From Oscarella lobularis (taxonomy: Eukaryota > Porifera > Homoscleromorpha > Homosclerophorida > Oscarellidae), in NCBI RefSeq assembly GCF_947507565.1, contig NC_089175.1, positions 3,647,733 through 3,711,732 on the forward strand: a DNA stretch of 64,000 bases, written 5' to 3'. The position numbers and the translations under genes are program-made. The number at the start of each line of letters is the position of its first letter. Positions within the stretch are counted from its first letter, which is position 1. Below are positions 1 to 10,140 of this stretch, in pieces. The notes under the pieces are model-generated. The model saw only the letters and a program-made list of their open reading frames with translations. It searched no databases and was not told the origin of the DNA.

Positions 1-600
1 CGTGCGCTAAAAAAACACGTGACTCGAGGTCTTCGGCTCATTCTTGAGAATCGCGTTGTTGCATTGGTCAAAAATGTTTCCCGTAGCGCTTTAGACCTAT
101 TTGGGAGTAGAATTCTCTCGTTTTAGAAAAGCGAGCACACGCAGACCGCTCACGGCTCACGCGACTTCACACTCGCGAGTTCACGTGCAGCAGTTTGGCC
201 TACACGATTTCTCACTTCCTTATATGGTCTGATTACTTTGTTCGACGCGGCACGAGTCGACGTCTGTCGGTGCGGCCACGTACGAACGAAAGATAGCGTT
301 CTCTATACGCGCGCGACGCGCGATTTTGATTCGAATGCACTGCGACGCGCGATCGCAAAGCGGCGATCGCCTGGATGCCGCGTACGAGTGAGCGCGCGAG
401 CACGCCAGCTCGCTGATTAGTTTTCACACGTCAAATGTTCGCACGATCTAATTTCCGCTAAATTGTAATAAGCGCGTCTGCGATCTCGTCTGGGCACGAG
501 AACCGACGAAACGCGGTCTCGCGGCAAGAGAATCGACGATAGCGAACTCTCTATCGACGAACGCTCTTCGATTGCAGCGGATGCAGACCGAGGAGATGAC
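1..600. other. No gene recognised
   Basis: This stretch is CG-rich with many short self-complementary CG motifs (for example GCGCGCGACGCGCG near 310). Short open frames exist on both strands but none shows family resemblance, a signal peptide or convincing splice sites. It may be promoter or 5' flank for the tentative gene that follows. Confidence 0.3.
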
Positions 601-1370
601 GATTCGCCATCACGTGAGTGGTTCACACTCCGGAAGATGCTGTCCACGCGAATTCGCACCATCTCGGATTCGCTCATAAACATCGACCTCTCAATCTGTG
701 CGTCATTCTCGGCTGAAGCGCAGAACGGGACGGACGGTCTGGTCCGTTCCGCGCAGATCGGCGCCACGCAGCTTTTTTCCTTCGCGGGGCAGCCGAGAAG
801 AGGCTTACCGCCGCGAGGCGGGCCTCCGAAGCCCCACAATCAAGGGAAGGGATAGCGGAGCCGACCGGTAAGTGAAGCTAGATTTCGGTAACTAACCGAG
901 CTAATTGTGCGCTTTCTCTCTTGCAGCGAATCCCATGCAGTCCTTCGCGAAGGACTGCGCCCCGGCGAAGGAGAAGAAAGAACGGCGCCGCGTGGCACGC
1001 GCGTCGGTAAGTCGTTCGCGTCGCGTTTAGATCCATCCAGTCGACTAATCGTGCTTTTTTTTGTGCGTATAGGTCGTAGCGCTGTGCGGACGATCGACGC
1101 GCGACGGACGGACACCGCTTCACTCGTCGCTCGTCGTTCGTAAGTAGATACATCGCGACGCGAAGGTGTCAAATCTAATTATTATTCTCTTCTTCCGACA
1201 GCTGTCAAAGACTGGGCCCAACGGCCGAAGCGGAAGTGGACGAAGTCGATGGAGACGAAGAGGTAGCAAGGAGAAGACTCATCGCTTCAGGTTCTTCTTC
1301 GTAGCTACGGGCCCCTGTGGTGTAGGCGTACGCATAAGGGCGGGGTTCTCTGTCACGACGCATATCTAAG
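600..1370 (+). CDS. Tentative multi-exon gene, product unrecognised
   Basis: Three clean intron-like intervals occur in a row: a donor GTAAGTGAA near 868 with acceptor TTGCAG near 926, a donor GTAAGTCG near 1006 with acceptor ending near 1071, and a donor GTAAGTAG near 1140 with acceptor CGACAG near 1201. One frame stays open across the first two joins and reads as a basic, Lys/Arg/Glu-rich segment (around KEKKERRRVARAS). A separate 72-residue frame opens at 637. No domain is recognisable, and the start and true reading frame are unresolved. It could be a non-coding spliced transcript or part of an old repeat. Confidence 0.25.
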
Positions 1371-1379
1371 CGAATTGCA

Positions 1380-1860
1380 CGTTGCCGCTGTCGGAGGGCC
1401 CGAGTCGTAGCGCACAGGGGGCGGGAGGGCGCTCGTGTGCCTGACGGCGGCGGTTAACAGCATGATGCTTAATCCTCACACTCTTACCACATGTACGCCT
1501 ATTTGACCCCGCGCACATGTACGCCTCCGTGAAATAGTTTGTAGATAATATTAATATCAAAAATCAAAAATTAAATACAGCTAATCAATAATCGAAATCA
1601 AACAATTATGTGCGTGGCAGAGAACGTAGTGGGTACTGCATTATTGATCTGCGCCGGCGCGCAGCTTACCTTTGCGTATGCATAACTACGATAGTCATGC
1701 ACGGGTCCACGCATCCCTTGCATTTAAGGTTTAGGGCGGCTGTCAGTAGGTAGGGCGTTTTCCAATTTGCTCTAAGGTGAGAGAGCAGGAGATAGGTTAT
1801 AGTGTAGTTAGGCCTGACCCCTAACAAGTAGCTGGCAGCCGCCACCCACATTAGACCATT
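1380..1860. other. Intergenic, nothing recognised
   Basis: No convincing ORF, RNA gene or transposon end is visible. The segment leads into the AT-rich minisatellite. Confidence 0.4.
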
Positions 1861-1869
1861 TTCTCAGTG

Positions 1870-2750
1870 GATTTCTGAGGTAATCTAGGTTGATTGTAGA
1901 TTATAGGATAATTATCTAGGTCAATGGATTTCCTAGGTACTCTAGGTTTTAATTATTTAAACCACATACGTAATCCATATTTTAGGTCAATGGATTTCCT
2001 AGGTACTCTAGGTTTTAACTATTTAAACCACGTGACTAATCCATATTTTAGGTCAATGGATTTGAGGTACTCTAGGTTTTTAATTAAACCACGTAGCTAA
2101 TCCGTCTTTTAGGTCTAAATTACGTATCTAATCCGAATTTTAGGTCTAAATTGTGCCTAATCCGTCTTTTAGAAAAGTAATATACTAGGTTTAGATTAGG
2201 ACGTAATATACTAGGCTTCCACTATTTAGGTCAATGGATTTAGGAGGTACTCTAGGTGTTAATTGTTTAAACCACGTGACTAACCCGTGTTTTAGAAAAG
2301 TATGTACTAGGTTTTAGAGTAGGAAAGTAATGTACTAGGTTTCCATTTTTTAGTATTTATTTCAATGGATGTACGAGGTACTCTAGGTTTTAATCGTTTA
2401 AACCACGTGACTAATCCGTCTTTCAGGAAAGTAATGTACTAGGTTTAGAGTAGGACCGTAATGTACTAGGTTTCATTTCCAGTATTTAGGTCAATGGATG
2501 TACGAGGTACTCTAGATTTTAATTGTTTAAACCACGTGACTAATCCGTCTTTCAGGAAAGTAATGTACTAGGTTTAGGTTTAGAGTAGGACCGTAATGTA
2601 CTAGGTTTCATTTCCAGTCAGTATTTATGTACTAGGTTTAGAATAGGAAAGTAATGTACTAGGTTTCCATTTAGGTCAAAGGATTGTGAGGTACTCTAGG
2701 TTTAAATTAAATAATTATGCTACAAAGCTAATTCGTCTTTTAGAGAAGTA
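1870..2750. repeat. AT-rich minisatellite / degenerate tandem repeat
   Basis: A unit of roughly 90-120 bases is repeated several times with variation. Recurrent pieces are TTAGGTCAATGGATTT, GAGGTACTCTAGGTTTTAAT, AAACCACGTGACTAATCCGT and AAAGTAATGTACTAGGTTT. Units differ by internal deletions and duplications, as expected for slippage and unequal exchange. There is no coding potential. Confidence 0.8.
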
Positions 2751-2857
2751 GTTAACTAGCTTGTGTCTATTTGTACTGTGTTGTGACAGTGTGTTTGTTG
2801 CGTGTTATCGTTTGGAAGTAAGGGAGAGTAAAAAAGTAATTAATTGGGATCAAAACA

Positions 2858-2970
2858 GGAGGGAAAGGGAGGAGGGAAGGGGAGTGGGGGGTGGGGGAAG
2901 GGAAGGGGAGGAGGGGAAGGGGAGGAGGAGGGAAGGTGGGGTGGGATGGGTTGGGGTGGGTGGGGGTTCA
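2858..2970 (+). repeat. Polypurine G-rich tract
   Basis: About 110 bases are almost purely G and A with many GGG and GGGG runs, followed by GGGTTGGGGTGGGTGGGGG. This is a strong candidate for G-quadruplex or triplex formation. An 88-residue frame through it encodes only Gly/Glu/Arg low complexity and is not counted as a gene. Confidence 0.75.
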
Positions 2971-3019
2971 GAGGTTAGCGATTCTAGTAGGTATACGGGG
3001 TTCTTTAGTATTTACTGCG

Positions 3020-3090
3020 GTAATTAATTAATTAACGGGGTACAAATTCATACTAATTAATTAATTAATTAATTAATTAGCAGGGTACGA
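3020..3090. repeat. TTAA microsatellite
   Basis: Runs of (TTAA)n flank a short spacer. This is simple sequence. Confidence 0.7.
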
Positions 3091-3535
3091 GGGCGCAACA
3101 CATCTTCTTTCCCGTGTGGGTGGTGCAGTGTTGTCTCCCCCGGTGGGTATCTGTCACAGTACAATGTAGTGGGTTTGTTCCACGTGGTTTCGGAGGCACG
3201 GTACTTTAGTGCATTTTCTTTTTTCCTGGTGGACGGTACGGTGTCGGTACGCCAATTCCCTTTCCCGGCTTTCCCGGCGGTTTCTACCCACGTCACGGTA
3301 AAAATGCGGTTCGTTTTCTGTTCCCCGGTGGGAACTGGTAGTTCTTCAGCACGGTTCGCGTATATCAGCCCTATCGATCCCTTTGCCGGCATCACGCGGT
3401 GCTGTGTTTTTGAAGTTTCCCGGTTGAAACTATCTGGCAGCTCTTCAACACAAATCAGTAAGCACTTCCTGGTCTATTTTTTGGGGACACAAATGGTTTT
3501 TCATAGAGTGTGAAGGGCTACGACCTCAGAGGGTC
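3090..3535. other. Overlapping open frames, no recognised gene
   Basis: Open frames of about 110 residues occur on both strands (3169-3513 plus, 3069-3395 minus). Neither resembles a known family, and neither has a signal peptide. Such antisense pairs are typical of moderately GC-rich non-coding sequence. I report the interval only so that it is not left blank. Confidence 0.2.
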
Positions 3536-3540
3536 TTAAT

Positions 3541-3602
3541 TAGCCCCGTACCCAGGCTCTGTTTCCTTTACGGAATAAAGACAGAGTCTGGGTACGGGGC
3601 TA
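3541..3602. repeat. Snap-back hairpin 1
   Basis: A 22-base arm (3541-3562, TAGCCCCGTACCCAGGCTCT) pairs with 3581-3602 with one mismatch around an 18-base loop. A second, related hairpin follows about 105 bases later, suggesting a small foldback element present twice. Confidence 0.75.
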
Positions 3603-3645
3603 AGCCGAAGATCGGCGTGGACGACTACAACGGGACAAAGGGAAT

Positions 3646-3712
3646 CTTAGCCCCGTGTCCAGGCTCGGTCTCCTTTACGGAACAAAGACCTGAGTCTGGG
3701 TACGGGGCTAAG
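3646..3712. repeat. Snap-back hairpin 2
   Basis: This is the same design and loop sequence (TCCTTTACGGAA) as the hairpin at 3541-3602, with arms starting CTTAGCCCCGTGTCC and ending GGGTACGGGGCTAAG. The arms are slightly diverged. Confidence 0.72.
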
Positions 3713-4159
3713 GAGAAGATCGGCACGGACGACGACTCCAGGACGAAGACAGAACTTCGTGCGCAACGGCCGTCATTGAGTAATCAATAAATCAATTCCT
3801 AACACATTAATTTATTAGTCCTTTAGATTTGCAAGTGAAATTGACGTGGACGACGACGAGTGACGTGGGCGACGACAAGAAGGCGACGAAGAAAAATATT
3901 TTGTGCAACGGTCGTCAGGTAATTAGAAAAATATCTACCCGTATTAATAATTAATTAAATTTTCTATAGTGTGGTTCTTGAGCCCACTGATGGCCGTCGC
4001 CGTTGTCATACAGCAAATCCCGGTTAGTGCTTGAGTAAATAGTTTTTACGACTCTGACATACTGTTTACCCCTAGATAAAGAGTTTGCGTATGGCAGAGA
4101 GCCCAGCCTGGCAAGAAGCGCTCCGTTGTGATCGGGCAAGCCAGGCCTATTGGGTTAAA

Positions 4160-4300
4160 GTCAAGGGCTGGTTTGCTTGAAACGGCCAGTTAAAGACCAG
4201 GGCCGATTTGCTTGAAACGGCCAATTAAAGTCAGGGGCCGATTTGCTTGAAACTCCAGAAGAGCAACGGCTATTTCTGACCATTTGCGTTGCTCTTCGAA
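4160..4300. repeat. Short tandem repeat followed by inverted repeat
   Basis: Three copies of a unit of about 36 bases (core GATTTGCTTGAAACGGCCA) lie at about 4165-4255. Immediately after, AGAGCAACG at about 4259 is mirrored by CGTTGCTCT at about 4288, forming a hairpin. Confidence 0.6.
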
Positions 4301-4367
4301 GACGGATAGTACAGTGAGTGCCTAATATATTTACCTTTGACTAACCTGATGTGTGTTTTGCATATAG

Positions 4368-5320
4368 AACGTCGTTTTAGTCCCCGCTACAAATGGGACT
4401 GTGATGGTGGGAAGCCTTCCTCTTCAAGATGCCGTCATTGCCAGGTAAGAAAAAATAACCCACTTTCTCACGCTTATTAATTATTATCTTAGTTGCCCAT
4501 ATGCCCCCATGGATCATCGTTTCAAGGATCAAGAAGATGGACGAAAATCAATCACGGAGATGGCTGCAATGCTGTCTTCCTTGATTTTACAAGTACCTGT
4601 TATTGGGATGAGCTTTGACATATACTATATAATCGTTTTCTCCTAGTTAAAAATCAAGGAAGAGAGAGAATTCAACGCCATCAAAAAATTTCAGGTGCGA
4701 TCCGTTTAAATTAATTAATCTATAACGTAAGGGCCAAAAAACAAATATTAATTATTTAAATTAAAGAAATTTAAAGGGAGATCAAGCTAGGTAGATAGGA
4801 AGCTATAGGAAACACTAGGGTAAGATAGATAGGTAGAAAGGCAGTCAGGCAGAGGATAGAGAAGCTAGAGTCCATGGGGTTAAATTACTAGATTAATTAA
4901 ATTATATGATTTTTTTTAAAAATGGCCCTACGTTACTGTAAATATTACTATAAATTTTTCCCTTGTTACTCTGTATATAATGATTCTTTTTTGTTTTTTC
5001 TGGGTTTTCAATCGTCAAAATTGGCAAGCCGGAAGTTCGAATGAGAGGGACGGCGACGACGACGGCGACGGCAACCAGGACAAGGGGGGCAGTGGCATTG
5101 GCAATGACGACAGCTAAGGGGAAGACAAAATATCTTGGTAAGAAAGTTTTGAATAGTACGCAGAACGAGGTACTAATAACAGCACTTCTTTTAGAACAAA
5201 CGTCAGTGAACGGACCATCGCAAGAAGAAGTAATATTTATTTATTTATTTATTAATGTAAATAATTTTTTTCGAATTTTGTGTGCTTTTTTATTACTGCC
5301 TTATGCAGAAAATTTTTAAT
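4368..5320 (+). CDS. Probable small spliced gene, product unrecognised
   Basis: Exons 4368-4444, 4493-4592 and 4647-4694 join cleanly with canonical GT-AG introns of about 50 bases. They keep one frame containing LPLQDAVIAS, then CPYAPMDHRFKDQEDGRK, then a helical MAAMLSSLILQLKIKEE segment. A fourth exon probably begins near 5032. In the frame-preserving choice it reads an Ala/Thr-rich basic segment and may continue past 5195; in another frame it reads an acidic Asp/Gly tail ending near 5116. The middle part looks like a short coiled coil. I recognise no family. The upstream start is not identified. Confidence 0.4.
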
Positions 5321-5548
5321 TTTTTATATGGGCTGCCTCAGGCTCCAGCAGCGAGCTGAGGCATTTTAGACCCATAGGCGCAATACACACAAATATGCGA
5401 GTTCGCGTTTTCTCACAATGCCTCTGACGCTTTCAGTGCGCTCATATGGATGCATGCAGCCTTTATTTGATTACCTCTTTGCCTTAGACTTCAAGGACGC
5501 GCGTTTATCAGTCTCAGATCCGGTAGACGGACAAAGTCCGTCGTCGAG
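5320..5548. promoter_or_regulatory. Upstream region of the first Ig receptor
   Basis: This is short intergenic DNA before the receptor start at 5549. It contains a weak inverted repeat GGCTGCCTCAGG / GAGCTGAGGCA near 5330-5363. No TATA element is obvious. Confidence 0.25.
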
Positions 5549-7847
5549 ATGGCAAAAAGGATGGCGATCTTTCTTTTATCCGCACTCGTCGTCTGCTCCT
5601 CGTCCCGTAAGAGCGCGCATGCACACAAGGGAACCAAAAGCCCCAAGGGGACACCACGCCTCATAGATGCTTCTGTTGTCAACCTTGACACAAGCGGGAA
5701 CCGAACGCTCTACGCCGTTCGCGGCGAAGTCGTCGCCCTTAGATGTCGTCACGCGGACACGGAAACGGCCCGCTGGTGGTACAACGGCACGAGGGGCGGC
5801 GGCGTAGGCCGAGAAATGAAGGGCGTCAACTACACGATCGCTCGCAACGACAGCAGTTCGATTGTCGTCAAAACGGGCTATTCCTACCGATGTCAACTCG
5901 TCGACAGATCGGGGGCCGTCGTTTTTCGCTCGGGTTGGGTCCGAATCGAAGCGGGACGTGAGTACGGCGCGGGGATGAGGAAGGAACCAAAAAAATAGCG
6001 ATTTTTTCTTTATTTTAGAGCGTCCTCGTATCGGCGGTTTGCCGTCCGTCGCGGTTGTCATGGAAACGAAAGCGACGAACGTCTCGGCGGCGAAGTTCAA
6101 TTACAGCGTCGTCGCCGTGCCGCCCGCCGTCTTGCGATGGAAGTGCTACAGGCGCGAGAATTCGACGGCGGAGGTAAACGCGTCGTTCGACGACGGTCGT
6201 CTCGTCGTCGACGCGTCGTCGTCGTTTTCGGAGCCGATGTCGTGCCGTCTGTGGGCGTCGAATGCAGTGGGAAACGCGTCGCGAGTGATTCGACTCTTCA
6301 ACAGTAAGACCATCGACGGTTTATTACGTTTGTGTCATTATAAGTTTATTTAACCGTAGAGCGTCCTGTTATTGACTGTCCGCATCGAGCGAATCGAATA
6401 CCGTGCGGCGGGAATGGCCAGTTGGTCTGCTTTGTCGATAGTCGGTCGACGGCTCCTGCGAATGTCGCCGTCATTCATGCGCCGAGTAACGCCGCCGTCC
6501 GTACTATTGAATTTCTTCGCGTCTCGCCGTCTCGCTATTCGATTCGAGTTCCTATCCGGCATGCGAGCCCCTGTTCGTCAGGAAAGTACACGATTCACTT
6601 TGCTGATGCATTGGGACGCCAAGCAACTCAGGAAATATCTCTCAACGTTACTCAGTGTACGACGAGCTTTTATTGATGTTATTCCTACGGTATATTGTTC
6701 TTCACACGCACAGGTACATTTCTGGGATTTCGTAACGTCGAAGAGAACAAAGCCGCCGTCGAACTGACAATTAGAAACTACGCGTGTCAAAACGGTCTCC
6801 TCTTTCAAAATGTGACCATCGAGGAGTACGATGATTTTAAGCATCATCGAAGGAACGTTACCGTGCCCATGGCAGATACGTTGACCGGGTCTCTTCTAAT
6901 GCCGCTTACGTACGATTTATCTCGTATTTCTGTTCGAGGCACCGGTCTCACAGCCCTCGGAACGACTTTGCATGACAAATTAGCAATAGAATCGTGTCAC
7001 TGGTACAATGACACGGGTTATTATGATGACTGGTACTACCACAACGACACGTGGCTTTATGACTACTACTACAACTGGCACGGTATGGCAGAATAGGAGA
7101 AAATACTTGTATTGTGATTTCGTTTTTCAGGCGACTGCTCTCCTAACATAACGGTCATCGAAAAGGGGATGTTTGATAACGGCGACGTGTGGATCGAATT
7201 GGACTTGTCACTCGAAGGCTGCGACGACGTGATGTTCATGCTTGAGTATTGGTCGAAATCGGGAGACGATTTTGGAACTGTTATGTTGTCGTCGAAGAAA
7301 AACAAGACGGTCGTCAGCGGTCTAATGGAGGGAAAGATGTACAATTTTCATCTCGCACCGATTAAAATGAACGGATCGGATACTGGGAAAATGCCGAAAA
7401 TTGAAATGATGAATAACAACGAAATCAATATGGAGGTGTCTGCAACTCCCGAAAGTGAGACGTGTCGATAGGCTTAGCCGATAAAATAATATAACGTTTA
7501 CACTCGCAGAAATGCCAGAAAATGACAGTCGGTCAATTATAGACAGGGAGCGTCTACTATATCCAATAATCATACTCTCAATCCTCTTTGCCATATCAGG
7601 AATCGCCGTCGTCTATCTCTGCTGCTATTTGTACATTTGTCGGTACGTTATTTCTTTTGTTCCACGAGTCACGTGTTTATTTTGTTCTCCTAGAAACAGA
7701 AGAGGTTTCGCCGACGTAGCAGTCGACTCCAAGGCCGTCCAATTGACGGCAACGAATGTACTAGCCGAGAAAGAGACGAAGACGATCAGTAACGGTACGT
7801 CGCACAGGGAGAGCCCGACCCCAGACCCCCACGAATCAAGTTTATAA
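5549..7847 (+). CDS. Ig-like single-pass transmembrane receptor (G1)
   Basis: Seven exons (5549-5957, 6019-6303, 6360-6656, 6714-7082, 7131-7454, 7510-7642, 7694-7847) give an intact frame of 656 residues. It starts with a signal peptide (MAKRMAIFLLSALVVCSS). The first ectodomain module is Ig-like, with cysteines in LRCRHAD and YRCQLVD and a WWYNGT strand. A second Ig-like unit (WKCY ... MSCRLWASN) and further beta-rich units with many N-glycosylation sites follow, including an odd Tyr/Asp/Trp-rich stretch (YYDDWYYHNDTW) near residue 435. The membrane helix lies in exon 6 (PIIILSILFAISGIAVVYL). The short tail is Ser/Thr-rich with no tyrosine. It is the only plus-strand member of the left receptor cluster. 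The ligand is unknown. Confidence 0.82.
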
Positions 7848-8193
7848 GATATAGGTACATGTACCACTTTAGAGGTTAATACCTGCGACCCAGGCTAACC
7901 AATTGAGATGTTATTTTACTAGGGACACATACTGTACAGATTCTTAGCAAGGAAGAAATAGAGCAGGCAATATTCAATCCCATATTTCGCTTTATATCCC
8001 CTTCACACAAAACACACAACATAACGCGGTGAAAAGTACAAGTAATACAACGTTCCTCTGCGTCATCGTCCAGAAATCACATCTCGTCTAATAATATCAA
8101 ATACACTAAAAAGTCTCTACACCTAATCACGTAATACTAATAATCATATACAGTTCTAAGAAGCATGCAATTTTTTTTCCCCCCGTGACAAGT
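7848..8193. other. 3' flanks of convergent genes
   Basis: This AT-rich sequence lies between two gene ends that face each other (G1 on plus, the adaptor on minus). It should hold both 3' UTRs. No ORF is seen. Confidence 0.5.
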
Positions 8194-9838
8194 CTAGTCG
8201 TCTCCCTTTCGAGCGACGGGCTGAACCGCGTTCACTTCCGCATACTCGACCGGTTCCACTAAAGCCGGTCGCTTGATCGCCGTTGACGGCGCGTGCGAGA
8301 CAACAAAGTCCGGTTCAATGTACTGCAGACCCTGGAGAGAAGAAAAAAAATAAATGAGAAGACGAAATAAATAATTATATAATACGCACGGGAGTTCCAG
8401 GCGGCGGAGAGATGGTCTTCTCCCGTTTCTTCGGTTGCTTGACGACGGCAGCGTACATCACCTCGCCGGATTCTATAGCCGGTGGAAGCGGTTTTCGCTC
8501 CGAGGCGCCGCGTTTGGCGGCTCCGCGTTTGGCGGCCGAACTGCTCCCGTTTACCGGCTTCGACGGAACGGGTAGCGTCGCCGCGCGCGCCGACGGTCCA
8601 GCGTAGCCCTCTTCGGACAGATTGGCATAGCCGTCGAATTTCGACGGCGATTGCATCGGTAGACGTCCCGTCGCCAGACCGACTTCGGCATATTCGTTAT
8701 CTGGTGGCACGCTGATTAAATAATAGAAAAAAAGACACGTGAGTATGTGAACTGAAAAAGGTTATGTTATTTATTTATCTCATTTGCAGTTCTGTTAGGT
8801 TTTTTTATGGGCTCTATTTCTATAGATTCATTCGCTGAGAGAACGCGTCAGATGCAGAGGTGCCTCTATACCTATGATCTATCTTACCTATTCTCGCTCT
8901 GCTTATCCTCTAGTCAGTGGGAATAGAAAGCGGTGGGAGACGCTTTCTCTCTCGCGTACGCGACGGGGTCTTACTTACATCGAGGCCTTGGGAGCCGCTG
9001 GTGGTGGTGGTCGAGTCTCGACTGACGACTTCTTGCTGGCCTTTTTTTTGCTTATCATCTTTCTTTTCTGCTCACTTTCCTCCTCCACTTCGACGTCATC
9101 GTCTCCTTTTTTCTTGTCCTTCTTTTTCTCTTTCTTTTTCGATGCCTTTGCCTTTTCGTTTGCTTTCTTCTTTGTTTCTTTGTCTGTCTCCCCCTTTTCT
9201 CTCTTCTCTTCTTCCTTGTCCTCGTCCTCCTCCTTTTCGTGCCGCTTCTTCGTAGACTTTTTCTTTTTCAATGCTTTGTCCTCCTTCGCCTTTTCTTTTG
9301 CTTTCTTCTTCTTTTCCTTGTCCGTCTCCTCCTGTTCTCCCTCTCCCTCCTCCTCCGCCGTCTCCTCATCCTCCTTTTCATGCCGCTTCTTCGTAGACTT
9401 CTTCTCTTTCTTCTTCAATGCTTTGTCCTCCTTCGCTTTTTCTTTTGCTTTCTTCTTCTTTTCCTTGTCCGTCTCCTCCTTTTCTTCCTCTCCCTCCTCC
9501 TCCGCCGTCTCCTCTTCCTCCTTCTCCTGCCGCTTTCCCTTCACCTTCTTCTCCTTTTCCTTCTTTTTCTGTTTCGGCGTCCCCATTTCCTCGTCGTCGC
9601 CGTTCTCCTCCTTCTTTTTCTTACTCCGCTTCTCCTCCTTTCCTTTCTTCCCCTTCCTTTTCCCCGTCGGCGTCTCCTCCTCGGTCGACGGAATCTCTTC
9701 CTCCGTCTGACGCATCCTCATTTCCTCACGCATAACTTTCGCCGTCTTCTGTTTACTTCTCACATCCTCGTCGCCTTGCGGCTTCTCCTCGCCGTCTTGT
9801 TCGTCCGGCGAAACGTCTCTGCAGCACTTCGAGCCCAT
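8194..9838 (-). CDS. Lipid-anchored adaptor-like protein with five tyrosine motifs (G2)
   Basis: Three exons (9838-8979, 8711-8390, 8331-8194) make 439 residues. The protein opens MGSKCC: a Gly2/Ser3 N-myristoylation signal plus two palmitoylatable cysteines. There is no signal peptide or membrane helix, so it is probably anchored to the inner membrane face. Residues 20-280 are Lys/Glu-rich with two or three near-repeats (KEKKKKAKEKAKEDKALKK) and should form a long charged helix. The C-terminal third carries YAEV (Y294), YANL (Y315), YAAV (Y373), YIEP (Y398) and YAEV (Y424), plus a Lys-Pro-rich SH3-like site (RKPLPPAIE). Sites at 373 and 424 fit the ITIM consensus. Inference: a scaffold phosphorylated by Src-type kinases that recruits SH2 proteins, comparable in logic to vertebrate LAT/PAG but unrelated in sequence and anchor. 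It sits beside receptors with the same motifs. Confidence 0.75.
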
Positions 9839-10140
9839 TGCCTAGCCTCTGACCTTGCCCGTGACCTTTCTCCGAGATACCGGATCGAAAGCGATTCTTC
9901 TTCCTCTTTCGAGGAAAGGCCCGGCCTGATCTTTACGTCACGGCGTGACGCTGATAGAGTCGGTTGATTACGGGGAATCGGCCAGCCGGCAAGCGATTTG
10001 GGGAAACCGGTCGTTACGAGCGGCGGAGAAAGGGCGTTCTCTCGCCGACGCACGTGATACGCTGACATCCATAATATCATTTCAATTTATGGCTTTAATT
10101 TTTACAACAATTGCGAGAGATTTATAGAGCAGAATTTGAA
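9839..10140. promoter_or_regulatory. Intergenic: G2 promoter side and G3 3' flank
   Basis: About 300 bases between the start of the adaptor gene and the stop of the next minus-strand gene. No gene is seen. It must hold the adaptor's promoter and the 3' UTR of G3. Confidence 0.4.

Noticed and set aside
417-1172. Minus-strand frames of 90-140 residues near the left end
   Set aside because: They run across clear plus-strand splice signals and show no recognisable family.
3069-3513. Overlapping opposite-strand frames of about 110 residues
   Set aside because: No homology, signal peptide, splice or codon evidence favours either.
8874-9967. Plus-strand Ser/Phe- and Leu/Arg-rich open frames opposite the adaptor gene
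   Set aside because: They are antisense shadows of the Lys/Glu-rich exon 1 of G2. The minus-strand frame has splice sites and motif-bearing exons.
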